Of a stretch of DNA of 6,930 bases, positions 1 through 5,401 are shown piece by piece. Source of the stretch: Pseudomonadota bacterium (GTDB lineage: Bacteria > Pseudomonadota > Alphaproteobacteria > Rhizobiales > Devosiaceae). Every line of letters begins with the position of its first letter. Within the stretch, counting starts at the first letter, position 1. The stretch spans positions 1 to 6,930 of the forward strand of contig JAEYTN010000141.1 of the NCBI GenBank assembly GCA_023433985.1. The letters run 5' to 3'. Position numbers and translations under genes: made by a program. Below the pieces are notes generated by a model that did not search any database, was not told where the DNA came from, and worked only from the letters and a program-made list of their open reading frames with translations.

Positions 1-378
1 CTCGTCGGCCGTCCGGGCGAGCGCTCGCCCGACAGGCCCCTGCCGGGCCTCGAGCGCGGTCGACAGTGTCTCGCGGAGGCCAAGCTGCCGGTCGAGCCGC
101 GCGGCAACCCGGCTGCGGGGCCGCGACTGAACCTGGCCCAGCCCCACCATCGCTACGCTGCCTATGGCGGCGACGCCGACCGCCACGAGGCCCAGCTGTG
201 TTGCGATTGACGGCGCCAACAGCCGCGCCCCGGCCCAGGAGAGCAGGGCGGCGCCACCGAGGGCAAGCAGCACGGGCAGAGCGGCTGCAAGCGCCTGCCG
301 CCGGGCAATCCGCGCAAGGAACGCAGAGACTGGCAGGGCCAGCCTAGGCCCACGATTGTTCGGCGCTACTGGCCGCAC
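1..378 (-). CDS. Membrane protein of unknown function, N-terminal part (runs off left edge)
   Basis: An open minus-strand frame gives 126 residues from a GTG at 378 to base 1 without a stop. The C-terminal part lies outside the window. The protein has a short basic start, then ARIARRQ at about 22-28. Two hydrophobic segments follow, at about 29-48 and 61-80, and then a soluble region with ARLDRQLGLRETLSTALE at 93-110. A pattern of this kind (Asp-Arg, then Gly-Leu-Arg, then Ser-Thr-Ala-Leu-Glu after a pair of transmembrane helices) occurs in uncharacterised bacterial membrane proteins; I cannot name the family with confidence. The frame has high G/C at third positions, supporting real coding. 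The start is uncertain: only a weak GGATGG precedes the GTG, and the frame stays open upstream to a TGA at 537-535, with a TTG at 504 as an alternative start. It follows the hydrolase gene in the same direction but lies beyond a strong hairpin and about 285 bases, so it is probably a separate transcript. Confidence 0.6.
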   Translation of the reverse strand, partial: MRPVAPNNRGPRLALPVSAFLARIARRQALAAALPVLLALGGAALLSWAGARLLAPSIATQLGLVAVGVAAIGSVAMVGLGQVQSRPRSRVAARLDRQLGLRETLSTALEARQGPVGRALARTADE

Positions 379-662
379 GGGACCATCCGTGCCACGGACA
401 AGCCGGCACTCCGGACGCGCGAAGCGCCGATGTTCAGACTGCCCCGCTTCGCCAGAACCATCGCGCCAAACAACTCCCGCCGACAGGCATTGCCAGCGGC
501 GCAATGGTAATGGCTCGGCCCAACGGATGAAGGTTCAGTCCCCAATACCAATCATTGGAAACCAAACGCCGGACTGGGCTGCGCGCAACGCCGTCAGGAT
601 GGCGACGCTTGCTCTAGGGCAGCGCAACGCGAGCAGCGCCGCGTTGTCCATCGCACTCGGTC
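379..662. other. Intergenic region without a convincing gene
   Basis: This stretch lies between the operon-end hairpin and the left-edge gene. It should hold the left gene's promoter on the minus strand, but I could not find a convincing -35/-10 pair. The middle part (about 500-580) is less GC-rich than its surroundings. It contains the odd palindrome CCAATCATTGG at 548-558 (5-bp arms around one base). A 38-codon minus-strand frame (651 to 535) is open but has no good ribosome-binding site and no recognisable content, so I do not call it a gene. Confidence 0.5.
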
Positions 663-709
663 CGATCCGGAGGTGCGGGTGGCCCTGGCGCGTCGGGCCA
701 CCCGGATCG
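663..709 (-). terminator. Strong hairpin at the end of the sugar operon
   Basis: Starting 2 bases past the hydrolase stop codon, the minus strand forms a perfect 9-bp inner stem (GGGTGGCCC with GGGCCACCC, 677-685 and 695-703) around a 9-base loop. A 6-bp outer stem (CGATCC with GGATCG, 704-709 and 663-668) surrounds it, with an 8-base bulge on the downstream side. No T-run follows, so it is not a textbook intrinsic terminator. It may act with Rho or as a 3'-end block to exonucleases. Position and strength make it the likely operon end. Confidence 0.65.
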
Positions 710-711
710 TT

Positions 712-2169
712 CTACAGGTGGATTTCGTACGCCGTGACCGAAGCCTTGGGGACGCGGACCAGGCCCGCGGAGGGTTCGGTGGTGGTGGTCACGGCGAAAA
801 CGTTCAGGGCCGTGCTGTCGATCGCGGTGTCGAGGTCGGGGTTTATGCGATGGGCGCGGACCGTTTTGGGCGCCGCTCCGCCCAGGTCGAGCGTGACGTC
901 GGCTGCGTGCTCGAGGCTCGTGTTGATCACGTGCACGTAGAGCGTGTCGCCGGCGCGGCTTGCCGATACCTCGATCGAGCTGTCGTCCGAGGCGATCGCG
1001 ACGCCGTGGGTGCCCGACTTGCGGCGGAACAGGCGCATGATGTGGCCGACCGGGAGCAGGTAGGGCTGCTCGCGCGGCGAGCCGAGCAGCACCGCGTTCA
1101 CCGTCCAGCTCGTGCCGGCGAAATCGGCCAAGGTCGAGATATCGATGATGTCGGAGTGCCGCTCGAAAAGGGCCATGCAGCGGGCGTGGTAGAGGCCCGA
1201 GATCCACTCGCGCAGCATCTCCGACTTGTTGTGCGGCTGGATCGAGAGGTGCCCCTCGGTGATGGCGAGCCTGGCGGGCGTGCCGAGCTCCTTGAGGGTG
1301 TTCCGGGCGCCGAGGAGCTTGTCCTCGACCTTCCTGTACATGCCGCCCAGCGCGTCCCAGGTCGCGCCGTAATCCTTGCGATAGTCGCGGCCGTGCAGCA
1401 CGGTCGGCTCGTCGCCGGGATTCTGGTGCATCATGTGGATGGCGACCATGTCGACGAGGTCGCCGCCCTCCTGCACCAGCTCGTTGGCCCACCACTTGCC
1501 GGTGTCGCGCTCCATGTCGCCCCAGCCGATGAGCTGGATCGAGGGGTCGCGCGCCTTCATCGCCTTGGCGAATTCGACGTAGTGCCTGGCGTTCTCGGCG
1601 CTGGTGAAGCGCTCGCCGGCCTTGGGGTACGAGGTTTCGTTGCCGATCTGCCAGGTGTGGATGGCCCAGGGCGCCTTGCGGCCGTTGGCGATGCGCTCGG
1701 CATTGTCGGGGTCGTTGCAATAGGTGACGAGGTCCGCGGCCTCGGTCGCATCGCCCGAGCGGTGCTCGCCGAGCGGCGTGTTGATGTATTCGGGCCGGCC
1801 GTCGGCGGCGAAATTGATCGCCATGATCGGCTCGGCGGAGACGGCCTCGCAGAACTCGAGGAATTCGTCGACGCCGACGACGTTCTTCTCCCAGCCGCCC
1901 CACAGATAGTTGACCATGTCCTGGCGCGAGGCGCGCGGGCCGACGCTTTCACGCCACTTCCAGAAGCTGGTGAGGATGCCGCCCCAGCGGATGGAGCTCG
2001 GCGCGAGGTCGCGCACCACTTCGATGAAGTCCGGCCGCCAGCGGTCGCTCAGCGCGTCCCAGCACGCTTCCACCGAAGAGTCCGTGGTGCCGAGCGGCTC
2101 CATGAATTGCATGTAGAGACGGGGCGAAATGGCGTGCAGCGGCCGCGGGTCGACCTTGATCGTCGGCAT
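712..2169 (-). CDS. GH51-like alpha-L-arabinofuranosidase, cytoplasmic
   Basis: A 485-residue clan GH-A glycoside hydrolase. By family it should release terminal alpha-L-arabinofuranosyl units from oligosaccharides with retention of configuration. Visible features follow the GH51 plan: ISPRLYMQFMEPLG at 14-27, where GH51 usually reads G-x-F-x-E-H-L-G-R; RWGG at 61-64; EFLEFC at 102-107; the acid/base motif WQIGNE with Glu178; DPSIQLIGWGD at 208-218; the probable nucleophile Glu305 in LAITEGH; and YHARCMALFERHSD at 327-340. A beta-sandwich-like tail follows from about 385. There is no signal peptide, so it acts in the cytoplasm on imported sugar. The ATG at 2169 is chosen because AGGAG lies 8 bases upstream; the frame stays open further up, but only as antisense-like sequence over the permease. 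The His-Leu-Gly-Arg and Asp-Glu-Trp-Asn signatures typical of GH51 are altered, so the true substrate may differ from plain arabinofuranosides. Last gene of the operon, 20 bases after the permease. Confidence 0.82.
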   Translation of the reverse strand: MPTIKVDPRPLHAISPRLYMQFMEPLGTTDSSVEACWDALSDRWRPDFIEVVRDLAPSSIRWGGILTSFWKWRESVGPRASRQDMVNYLWGGWEKNVVGVDEFLEFCEAVSAEPIMAINFAADGRPEYINTPLGEHRSGDATEAADLVTYCNDPDNAERIANGRKAPWAIHTWQIGNETSYPKAGERFTSAENARHYVEFAKAMKARDPSIQLIGWGDMERDTGKWWANELVQEGGDLVDMVAIHMMHQNPGDEPTVLHGRDYRKDYGATWDALGGMYRKVEDKLLGARNTLKELGTPARLAITEGHLSIQPHNKSEMLREWISGLYHARCMALFERHSDIIDISTLADFAGTSWTVNAVLLGSPREQPYLLPVGHIMRLFRRKSGTHGVAIASDDSSIEVSASRAGDTLYVHVINTSLEHAADVTLDLGGAAPKTVRAHRINPDLDTAIDSTALNVFAVTTTTEPSAGLVRVPKASVTAYEIHL

Positions 2170-2177
2170 ATAAGAAG

Positions 2178-2182
2178 CTCCT
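2178..2182 (-). promoter_or_regulatory. Ribosome-binding site fixing the hydrolase start
   Basis: AGGAG on the minus strand lies 8 bases before the ATG at 2169. It sits in the 20-base gap after the permease stop. It favours this ATG over the in-frame upstream start near 2607, which would lie deep inside the permease gene. Confidence 0.75.
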
Positions 2183-2189
2183 GAGACTA

Positions 2190-3023
2190 TTACTTGATGC
2201 CCGAGGACGGGCGCATTCCGCTGACGATCCACCGCTGCCCCAGGAGGAACAGGATGATCATCGGCAACGAGGTGACGAAGGCCGCGGCGAGGATGATGGT
2301 GTAGTTGAGCACCGCGCTCGTATCGGCGCTGAGATAGGCGATCACCACCGGCACCGGCATGGCTTGCGGCGAGTTGGTGACGATCAGCGGCCACAGGAAG
2401 TTGTTCCAGCTGTAGAGCGCCGTGATCACCGTGACGGTGATGATCGAGGGCATGGCGAGCGGCACCATGATGCGGGTGAACACCTGGAAGTCGGTGGCGC
2501 CGTCGATGCGCGCTGCCTCGTCCAGCTCGCGCGGCACCTCCATGAAGAACTGGCGCAGGATGAAGATGCCGATGACGCGCGGCAGGCCTGGCAAGATCAC
2601 CCCCCACAGCGTGTTCACCAGCCCGATATTGGCCATCAGGTCATAGAGCGAGATGACCTCGAGGATGCCCGGCATCATCATCGACAGCAGCACCAGCGCG
2701 AACAGCACGTTGCGGCCGACGAACTTCGTGCGGGCAAAGGCATAGGCGGCCGGAATGTCGAGCAGCAGGATGCCCGCCACCTGCAGCACCATGATGATCG
2801 TGCTGTTCCACAGGCCGCCCGGTACGGACACGCCGCGCTGGGTTTCGGTGAGCACCTTCCAGTAGTTGTCGAGCGTCCACTGGGTGGGCACGAACACGCC
2901 CTTGAGCACTTCGGCCGGCGGCGCGAACGAGAACAGCATCAGCGAGACGAGCGGCAGGAACCACAGCGCCGAGAGAATGGCGAGGACGATCCAGCGTGCC
3001 CTTTGTGTGCCTTTGCGTTGCAT
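2190..3023 (-). CDS. Sugar ABC transporter permease, MalG type (CUT1)
   Basis: A 277-residue inner-membrane subunit, the usual length for this family. It has about six hydrophobic segments (roughly 11-33, 72-95, 105-125, 135-157, 190-212, 240-262). The cytoplasmic EAA loop, which docks on the ATPase, reads ELDEAARIDGATDFQVF from 166. Asn/Trp-rich YSWNNFLWPLIV at 204-215 and the C-terminal QRWIVSGM are typical of MalG-type partners. It pairs with the permease encoded just upstream to form the translocation pore. The ATG at 3023 is preceded by GGGAGG about 8 bases away, inside the end of the upstream permease gene. The 3-base gap between the two genes suggests translational coupling. The substrate cannot be read from the permease itself; the downstream GH51-like enzyme suggests arabinose-containing oligosaccharides. 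Confidence 0.93.
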   Translation of the reverse strand: MQRKGTQRARWIVLAILSALWFLPLVSLMLFSFAPPAEVLKGVFVPTQWTLDNYWKVLTETQRGVSVPGGLWNSTIIMVLQVAGILLLDIPAAYAFARTKFVGRNVLFALVLLSMMMPGILEVISLYDLMANIGLVNTLWGVILPGLPRVIGIFILRQFFMEVPRELDEAARIDGATDFQVFTRIMVPLAMPSIITVTVITALYSWNNFLWPLIVTNSPQAMPVPVVIAYLSADTSAVLNYTIILAAAFVTSLPMIILFLLGQRWIVSGMRPSSGIK

Positions 3024-3026
3024 GGA

Positions 3027-3890
3027 TCAGGCCTCCCGCCGGAAGAAGCGGAACTGGACGAAGCTCAGCGTCGCGATGATGACGGTGATGACGACACCGA
3101 TGGCGGCGGCGCGGCCGAGCGCGAAGCGCTGGAAGCCTTCCTCGTAGAGCAGCATGGTGAGCACCGTGGTGGAGCCGAACGGGCCGCCCTGGGTCATGAT
3201 CAGCACTTCGCCGAAAATCTGGAAGCCCTGGACGATCGAGAGGACGACGACGATCAGGAGGATCGGCCGCAGCATCGGCACCGTGATGAGGACGAGGTCC
3301 TGCAGGGGGTTGGAACCGTCGAGCCGCGCCGCCTCGTAGAGCTCGTCGGGGATGTTCTCGAGCCCCGCGAGCAGGATGATCACCATGAACCCCACATTGA
3401 TCCACAGGGTGACGAGGCTGACCACGAACAGCGCCCAGCCCGGCTGCTGCAGGAGGTTCTGCCCCGGCAGGCCGAAGAAGTGCAGCACCTTGTCGATGGT
3501 GCCGATATTGGGCTCGAACAGCCAGTTGAAGGCGATGGCGGCGACCGCCACGTTGATCACGATGGGCAGGAAGAACGCCGTGCGGAAAATGCCGATGCCC
3601 GGAAGCCTGCGATGCAGCAGCACCGCCAGCAGCAGCGCCACGACCGTGATCATCGGCACATACATCAGCGCAAAGGTGCTGGTGACCCAGAACGAGTTCC
3701 AGAAGCGCGTGTCGGTGAGCAGGGAGGTGTAGTTGGCGAGCCCCACGAAGGCGTTGGGGCCGAAAATGCCCCAGTCCCACAGGCTCATGTAGAGCGCGCG
3801 GCCGACCGGGTAGGCAACGAACACCCCGAACAGCGCGATATAGGGTCCCGCGAGCAGGTACGGGAACAATGTCCAACGCTGGCGAGCCAT
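3027..3890 (-). CDS. Sugar ABC transporter permease, MalF type (CUT1)
   Basis: A 287-residue inner-membrane subunit beginning MARQRWTLFPYLLAGP. The PYLLAGPYIALF start and the early AYPVGRALYMSLWDW are characteristic of the short MalF/UgpA-type permeases. Hydrophobic segments lie at about 10-30, 70-92, 103-125, 152-176, 205-225 and 260-282. The EAA loop reads ELYEAARLDGSNPLQ from 183, followed by the usual Pro-rich TVPMLRPI helix. MTQGGP at 232-237, just after the fifth helix, is also a family hallmark. The ATG at 3890 has AAGGA about 5 bases upstream. The same frame stays open far upstream to 5285, but that part is antisense-like sequence across the binding-protein gene, not a fusion. It is the second gene of the operon, separated from the binding-protein gene by 92 bases that contain two hairpins. 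Confidence 0.93.
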   Translation of the reverse strand: MARQRWTLFPYLLAGPYIALFGVFVAYPVGRALYMSLWDWGIFGPNAFVGLANYTSLLTDTRFWNSFWVTSTFALMYVPMITVVALLLAVLLHRRLPGIGIFRTAFFLPIVINVAVAAIAFNWLFEPNIGTIDKVLHFFGLPGQNLLQQPGWALFVVSLVTLWINVGFMVIILLAGLENIPDELYEAARLDGSNPLQDLVLITVPMLRPILLIVVVLSIVQGFQIFGEVLIMTQGGPFGSTTVLTMLLYEEGFQRFALGRAAAIGVVITVIIATLSFVQFRFFRREA

Positions 3891-3920
3891 CGCAGTCCTT
3901 CGAGAACAAATCGGAGAAGA

Positions 3921-3948
3921 CAGGCGACCGGCCGCAGCCGATCGCCCG
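3921..3948 (-). promoter_or_regulatory. Second intercistronic hairpin, possible attenuator
   Basis: On the minus strand GGCGATCGGC and GCCGGTCGCC (3946-3937 and 3932-3923) pair over 10 bp with one T-G wobble around the tetraloop TGCG. Two more pairs (one a wobble) extend the stem to 3921-3948. The sequence after it, TCTTCTCC, is pyrimidine-rich but not a true T-run. It sits 30 bases before the MalF-type start codon. It could cause partial termination or block exonucleases, lowering permease expression relative to the binding protein. Confidence 0.6.
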
Positions 3949-3957
3949 CTGGGAGCT

Positions 3958-3976
3958 CGCCCGCCGGAGGCGGGCG
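3958..3976 (-). promoter_or_regulatory. First intercistronic hairpin after the binding-protein gene
   Basis: CGCCCGCC and GGCGGGCG form a perfect 8-bp all-G/C stem around a 3-base loop, 6 bases past the binding-protein stop codon on the minus strand. With the hairpin at 3921-3948 it makes a tandem structure in a 92-base gap. Such 3' stem-loops are known to stabilise binding-protein mRNA in sugar ABC operons such as malEFG; the same role here is inferred. Confidence 0.65.
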
Positions 3977-3982
3977 GAGACG

Positions 3983-5239
3983 CTACTTCTTGGCCAGTTC
4001 CTGGCGGATGCCGTCGGCCATCATCTGCACGGCCTGGTCGACATCGACCTGGCCGGCATAGAAGGCCTCGGCCGTCGTCTGCACGACGCGATCGACCTGC
4101 GGCTGCACCGACAGGGCCGGCGGGAAGTGTACGTAGTCGAGCGAGGTGGCGACAACCGACTGCTCCGGCAGGGCCTTGAACTCGTCGCTCTGCAGCGTCG
4201 TCACCTTGGCGGGCATCTTGCCCGTCTTGGTCCAGGCGAGGGAGTTGTCGCCGATCCACTTCACGAACACGAGGGCGTCGGCACGCGACTCCGGCGGGGT
4301 GCCGCGCGGAAGGACGAAGTTGTGGCCGAGCGCGAAGGTCGCGGGCTTGTCGCCGAACTGCGGGAACGGCGCCACGCCGAACTGCAGCCCCTGGTCGGCG
4401 GCGGCGGTCTGGTAGACCGGCAGGTCGGTGATCTGGTTGATGACGATGCCGTACTTGTTCTGCGCGAACTGGGCCGGCACGTCGGAGATGATCTCCTTGG
4501 GCGCCAGGCCGGCGTCCATGTAGGCCTTCAGCGTCTCCAGCGACTTCTTGGCCGTTTCGGCGAAGCCCTCGGCCACGTCGGTCTGGTCGGCGTTGTAGAG
4601 CTCGTCCTGGTACTGCCAGTAGATCGAATAGAAGTTGCGGAAGGCGCCCGAGCCGTTGAGCTGGAAGTGGAGCCCGTGCACGCCGTTGCCCAGCGCCTGG
4701 ATCTTGGTCGCCGCATCCAGCAGCTCGGCGCCGGTCTTGGGCGGGTTGTTCGGATCGAGCCCGGCCTGCTCGAACAGGGTCTTGTTGAAGTAGATGTGGC
4801 GCGGGAAGGCGTCGATCGGCACGCCGTAGCGCTGGTCGCCGACCACGCCGGCACTCCAGAGCTGCGGGATGTAGTCGGCCTCGGCAAGGCCCGCCGCGGT
4901 GGTTTCCTCTGCCGTGTAGGCCTCGAGCGCTCCCTGCTTCACGAAGCCGGCGATCTGGTGCGAGTGCATCACCGCGAGGTCGGGAGCGGTGCGGGACGCC
5001 ATCGAGACCGAAAGCTTGGTGTAGTAGTCGTCCCACGGGATGATCAGCAGGTTGACGCTGACCCCGGCCTCGGCGCCGGCGCCTGCGTTGAATTCCTTCA
5101 CCAGCGCGTCGATGGCCGTGCCGTCGGGTCCGGTGAACGGGCTCCAGAACTCCACCTCGCCGGCGAACGCAGCCAGCGGCACGATCGACGCGGCGAGCAG
5201 CGCCGCCGCCGATACGGACAGTCGGTTGATAACCTTCAT
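3983..5239 (-). CDS. Periplasmic sugar-binding protein of an ABC transporter (CUT1, extracellular family 1)
   Basis: A 418-residue solute-binding protein that should capture the sugar in the periplasm and deliver it to the permease pair. Residues 1-26 form a signal peptide: basic start, hydrophobic core AAALLAASIVPLAA, cleavage most likely after AFA. There is no lipobox cysteine, so it is a soluble periplasmic protein. The mature start EVEFWSPFTGPDG, the early VNLLIIPWDDYYTKL (62-76), PDLAVMHSHQIAGF (86-99), YGVPIDAFPRHIYFNKTLFEQAGLD (from 138) and PFPQFG (291-296) fit the family 1 extracellular binding-protein plan, and the length is normal. The ATG at 5239 follows the strong ribosome-binding site AGGGAGGA (5251-5244). 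It is the first gene of the operon, directly downstream of a promoter overlapped by the putative GntR operator. Ligand identity is not visible; an arabinose-containing oligosaccharide is inferred from the linked hydrolase. Confidence 0.93.
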   Translation of the reverse strand: MKVINRLSVSAAALLAASIVPLAAFAGEVEFWSPFTGPDGTAIDALVKEFNAGAGAEAGVSVNLLIIPWDDYYTKLSVSMASRTAPDLAVMHSHQIAGFVKQGALEAYTAEETTAAGLAEADYIPQLWSAGVVGDQRYGVPIDAFPRHIYFNKTLFEQAGLDPNNPPKTGAELLDAATKIQALGNGVHGLHFQLNGSGAFRNFYSIYWQYQDELYNADQTDVAEGFAETAKKSLETLKAYMDAGLAPKEIISDVPAQFAQNKYGIVINQITDLPVYQTAAADQGLQFGVAPFPQFGDKPATFALGHNFVLPRGTPPESRADALVFVKWIGDNSLAWTKTGKMPAKVTTLQSDEFKALPEQSVVATSLDYVHFPPALSVQPQVDRVVQTTAEAFYAGQVDVDQAVQMMADGIRQELAKK

Positions 5240-5253
5240 GATTTCCTCCCTGA

Positions 5254-5265
5254 TCGAAGCTTCGA
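5254..5265. promoter_or_regulatory. Perfect 12-bp palindrome next to the binding-protein ribosome-binding site
   Basis: TCGAAGCTTCGA is a perfect dyad with no spacer. It lies between the predicted operon transcription start and the ribosome-binding site, 14 bp upstream of the ATG. Without a loop it would make a poor RNA hairpin, so it reads better as a DNA-binding dyad, possibly for a second regulator. It does not resemble the GntR-type site at 5288-5303. Chance occurrence is possible. Confidence 0.4.
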
Positions 5266-5283
5266 GCTACAACCTTCTTGCAC

Positions 5284-5313
5284 ACGCTACTGATATATTA
5301 GTATCTAAGTCAA
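5284..5313 (-). promoter_or_regulatory. Likely promoter of the sugar operon
   Basis: On the minus strand TTGACT (5313-5308) is a 5/6 match to the -35 consensus. It is followed after 18 bases by TAGCGT (5289-5284), which keeps only the three most conserved -10 positions (T1, A2, T6). Transcription would start near 5277, giving a leader of about 38 bases. The 18-base spacer is filled by the near-palindrome at 5288-5303, an arrangement expected for repression by the divergent GntR protein. Confidence 0.5.
5288..5303. promoter_or_regulatory. Putative GntR/FadR-family operator, site 1
   Basis: TACTGATATATTAGTA is a 16-bp dyad in which 7 of 8 arm pairs match. It is a strikingly A/T-rich block in a GC-rich genome. 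It lies in the region shared by the binding-protein gene and the divergent regulator gene, between the -35 and -10 elements of the operon promoter. FadR-type regulators of divergent sugar operons commonly bind short A/T-rich dyads of this kind. Binding by the adjacent regulator is inferred. Confidence 0.7.
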
Positions 5314-5328
5314 CTGGCAAAGCACCTC

Positions 5329-5338
5329 GGAGGCCTCC
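5329..5338. repeat. Perfect 10-bp GC palindrome in the divergent region
   Basis: GGAGGCCTCC is a perfect dyad in the divergent region, just upstream of the likely regulator -10 element. It could be a protein-binding dyad, but short all-G/C palindromes arise easily at this base composition. Confidence 0.25.
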
Positions 5339-5346
5339 AGGCGGCG

Positions 5347-5355
5347 TGCTAGAAT
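5347..5355 (+). promoter_or_regulatory. Possible extended -10 promoter of the GntR-type gene
   Basis: TGCTAGAAT fits the extended -10 pattern (TG, one base, then TAGAAT, 5/6 to TATAAT). No -35 is visible at the right distance, which extended -10 promoters can tolerate. The start would be near 5362, about 40 bases before the ATG at 5402. Confidence 0.35.
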
Positions 5356-5359
5356 TCAA

Positions 5360-5382
5360 CCCGAGGCCCCGCAAGGGCCGGG
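5360..5382 (+). promoter_or_regulatory. Hairpin in the leader of the GntR-type gene
   Basis: GGCCC and GGGCC (5365-5369, 5375-5379) pair around CGCAA. An outer CCC/GGG (5360-5362, 5380-5382) extends the stem past a 2-base bulge. It ends 19 bases before the regulator start and covers the only purine-rich GGGAAA stretch upstream of that start, so it could lower translation. Confidence 0.35.
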
Positions 5383-5401
5383 AAATAAGTGGTTCTGCTG
5401 T

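Noticed and set aside
535..651. 38-codon minus-strand frame beginning MDNAALLALR
   Set aside because: No good ribosome-binding site, no recognisable content and a length expected by chance in GC-rich DNA.
164..940. 258-codon plus-strand frame near the left end
   Set aside because: It has no recognisable motif, crosses the operon-end hairpin and hydrolase C-terminus, and opposes the better-supported minus-strand membrane protein.
712..2607. Hydrolase frame extended 146 codons upstream into the MalG-type gene
   Set aside because: The extension is an out-of-frame His/Arg/Ala-rich reading of the permease gene. AGGAG 8 bases before the ATG at 2169 marks the real start.
3027..5285. A 752-codon open frame on the minus strand that looks like a fusion of an upstream protein to the MalF-type permease
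   Set aside because: Its first part is an Arg/Gly/Ala-rich out-of-frame reading of the binding-protein gene. The permease has its own ATG at 3890 with a ribosome-binding site.
673..5293. Long plus-strand open frames (673-2184, 2364-4061, 3869-5293) opposite the operon
   Set aside because: They are low-complexity Arg/Asp/Gly/His/Val-rich translations, as expected of antisense frames in GC-rich genes, whereas the minus-strand frames give recognisable protein families.
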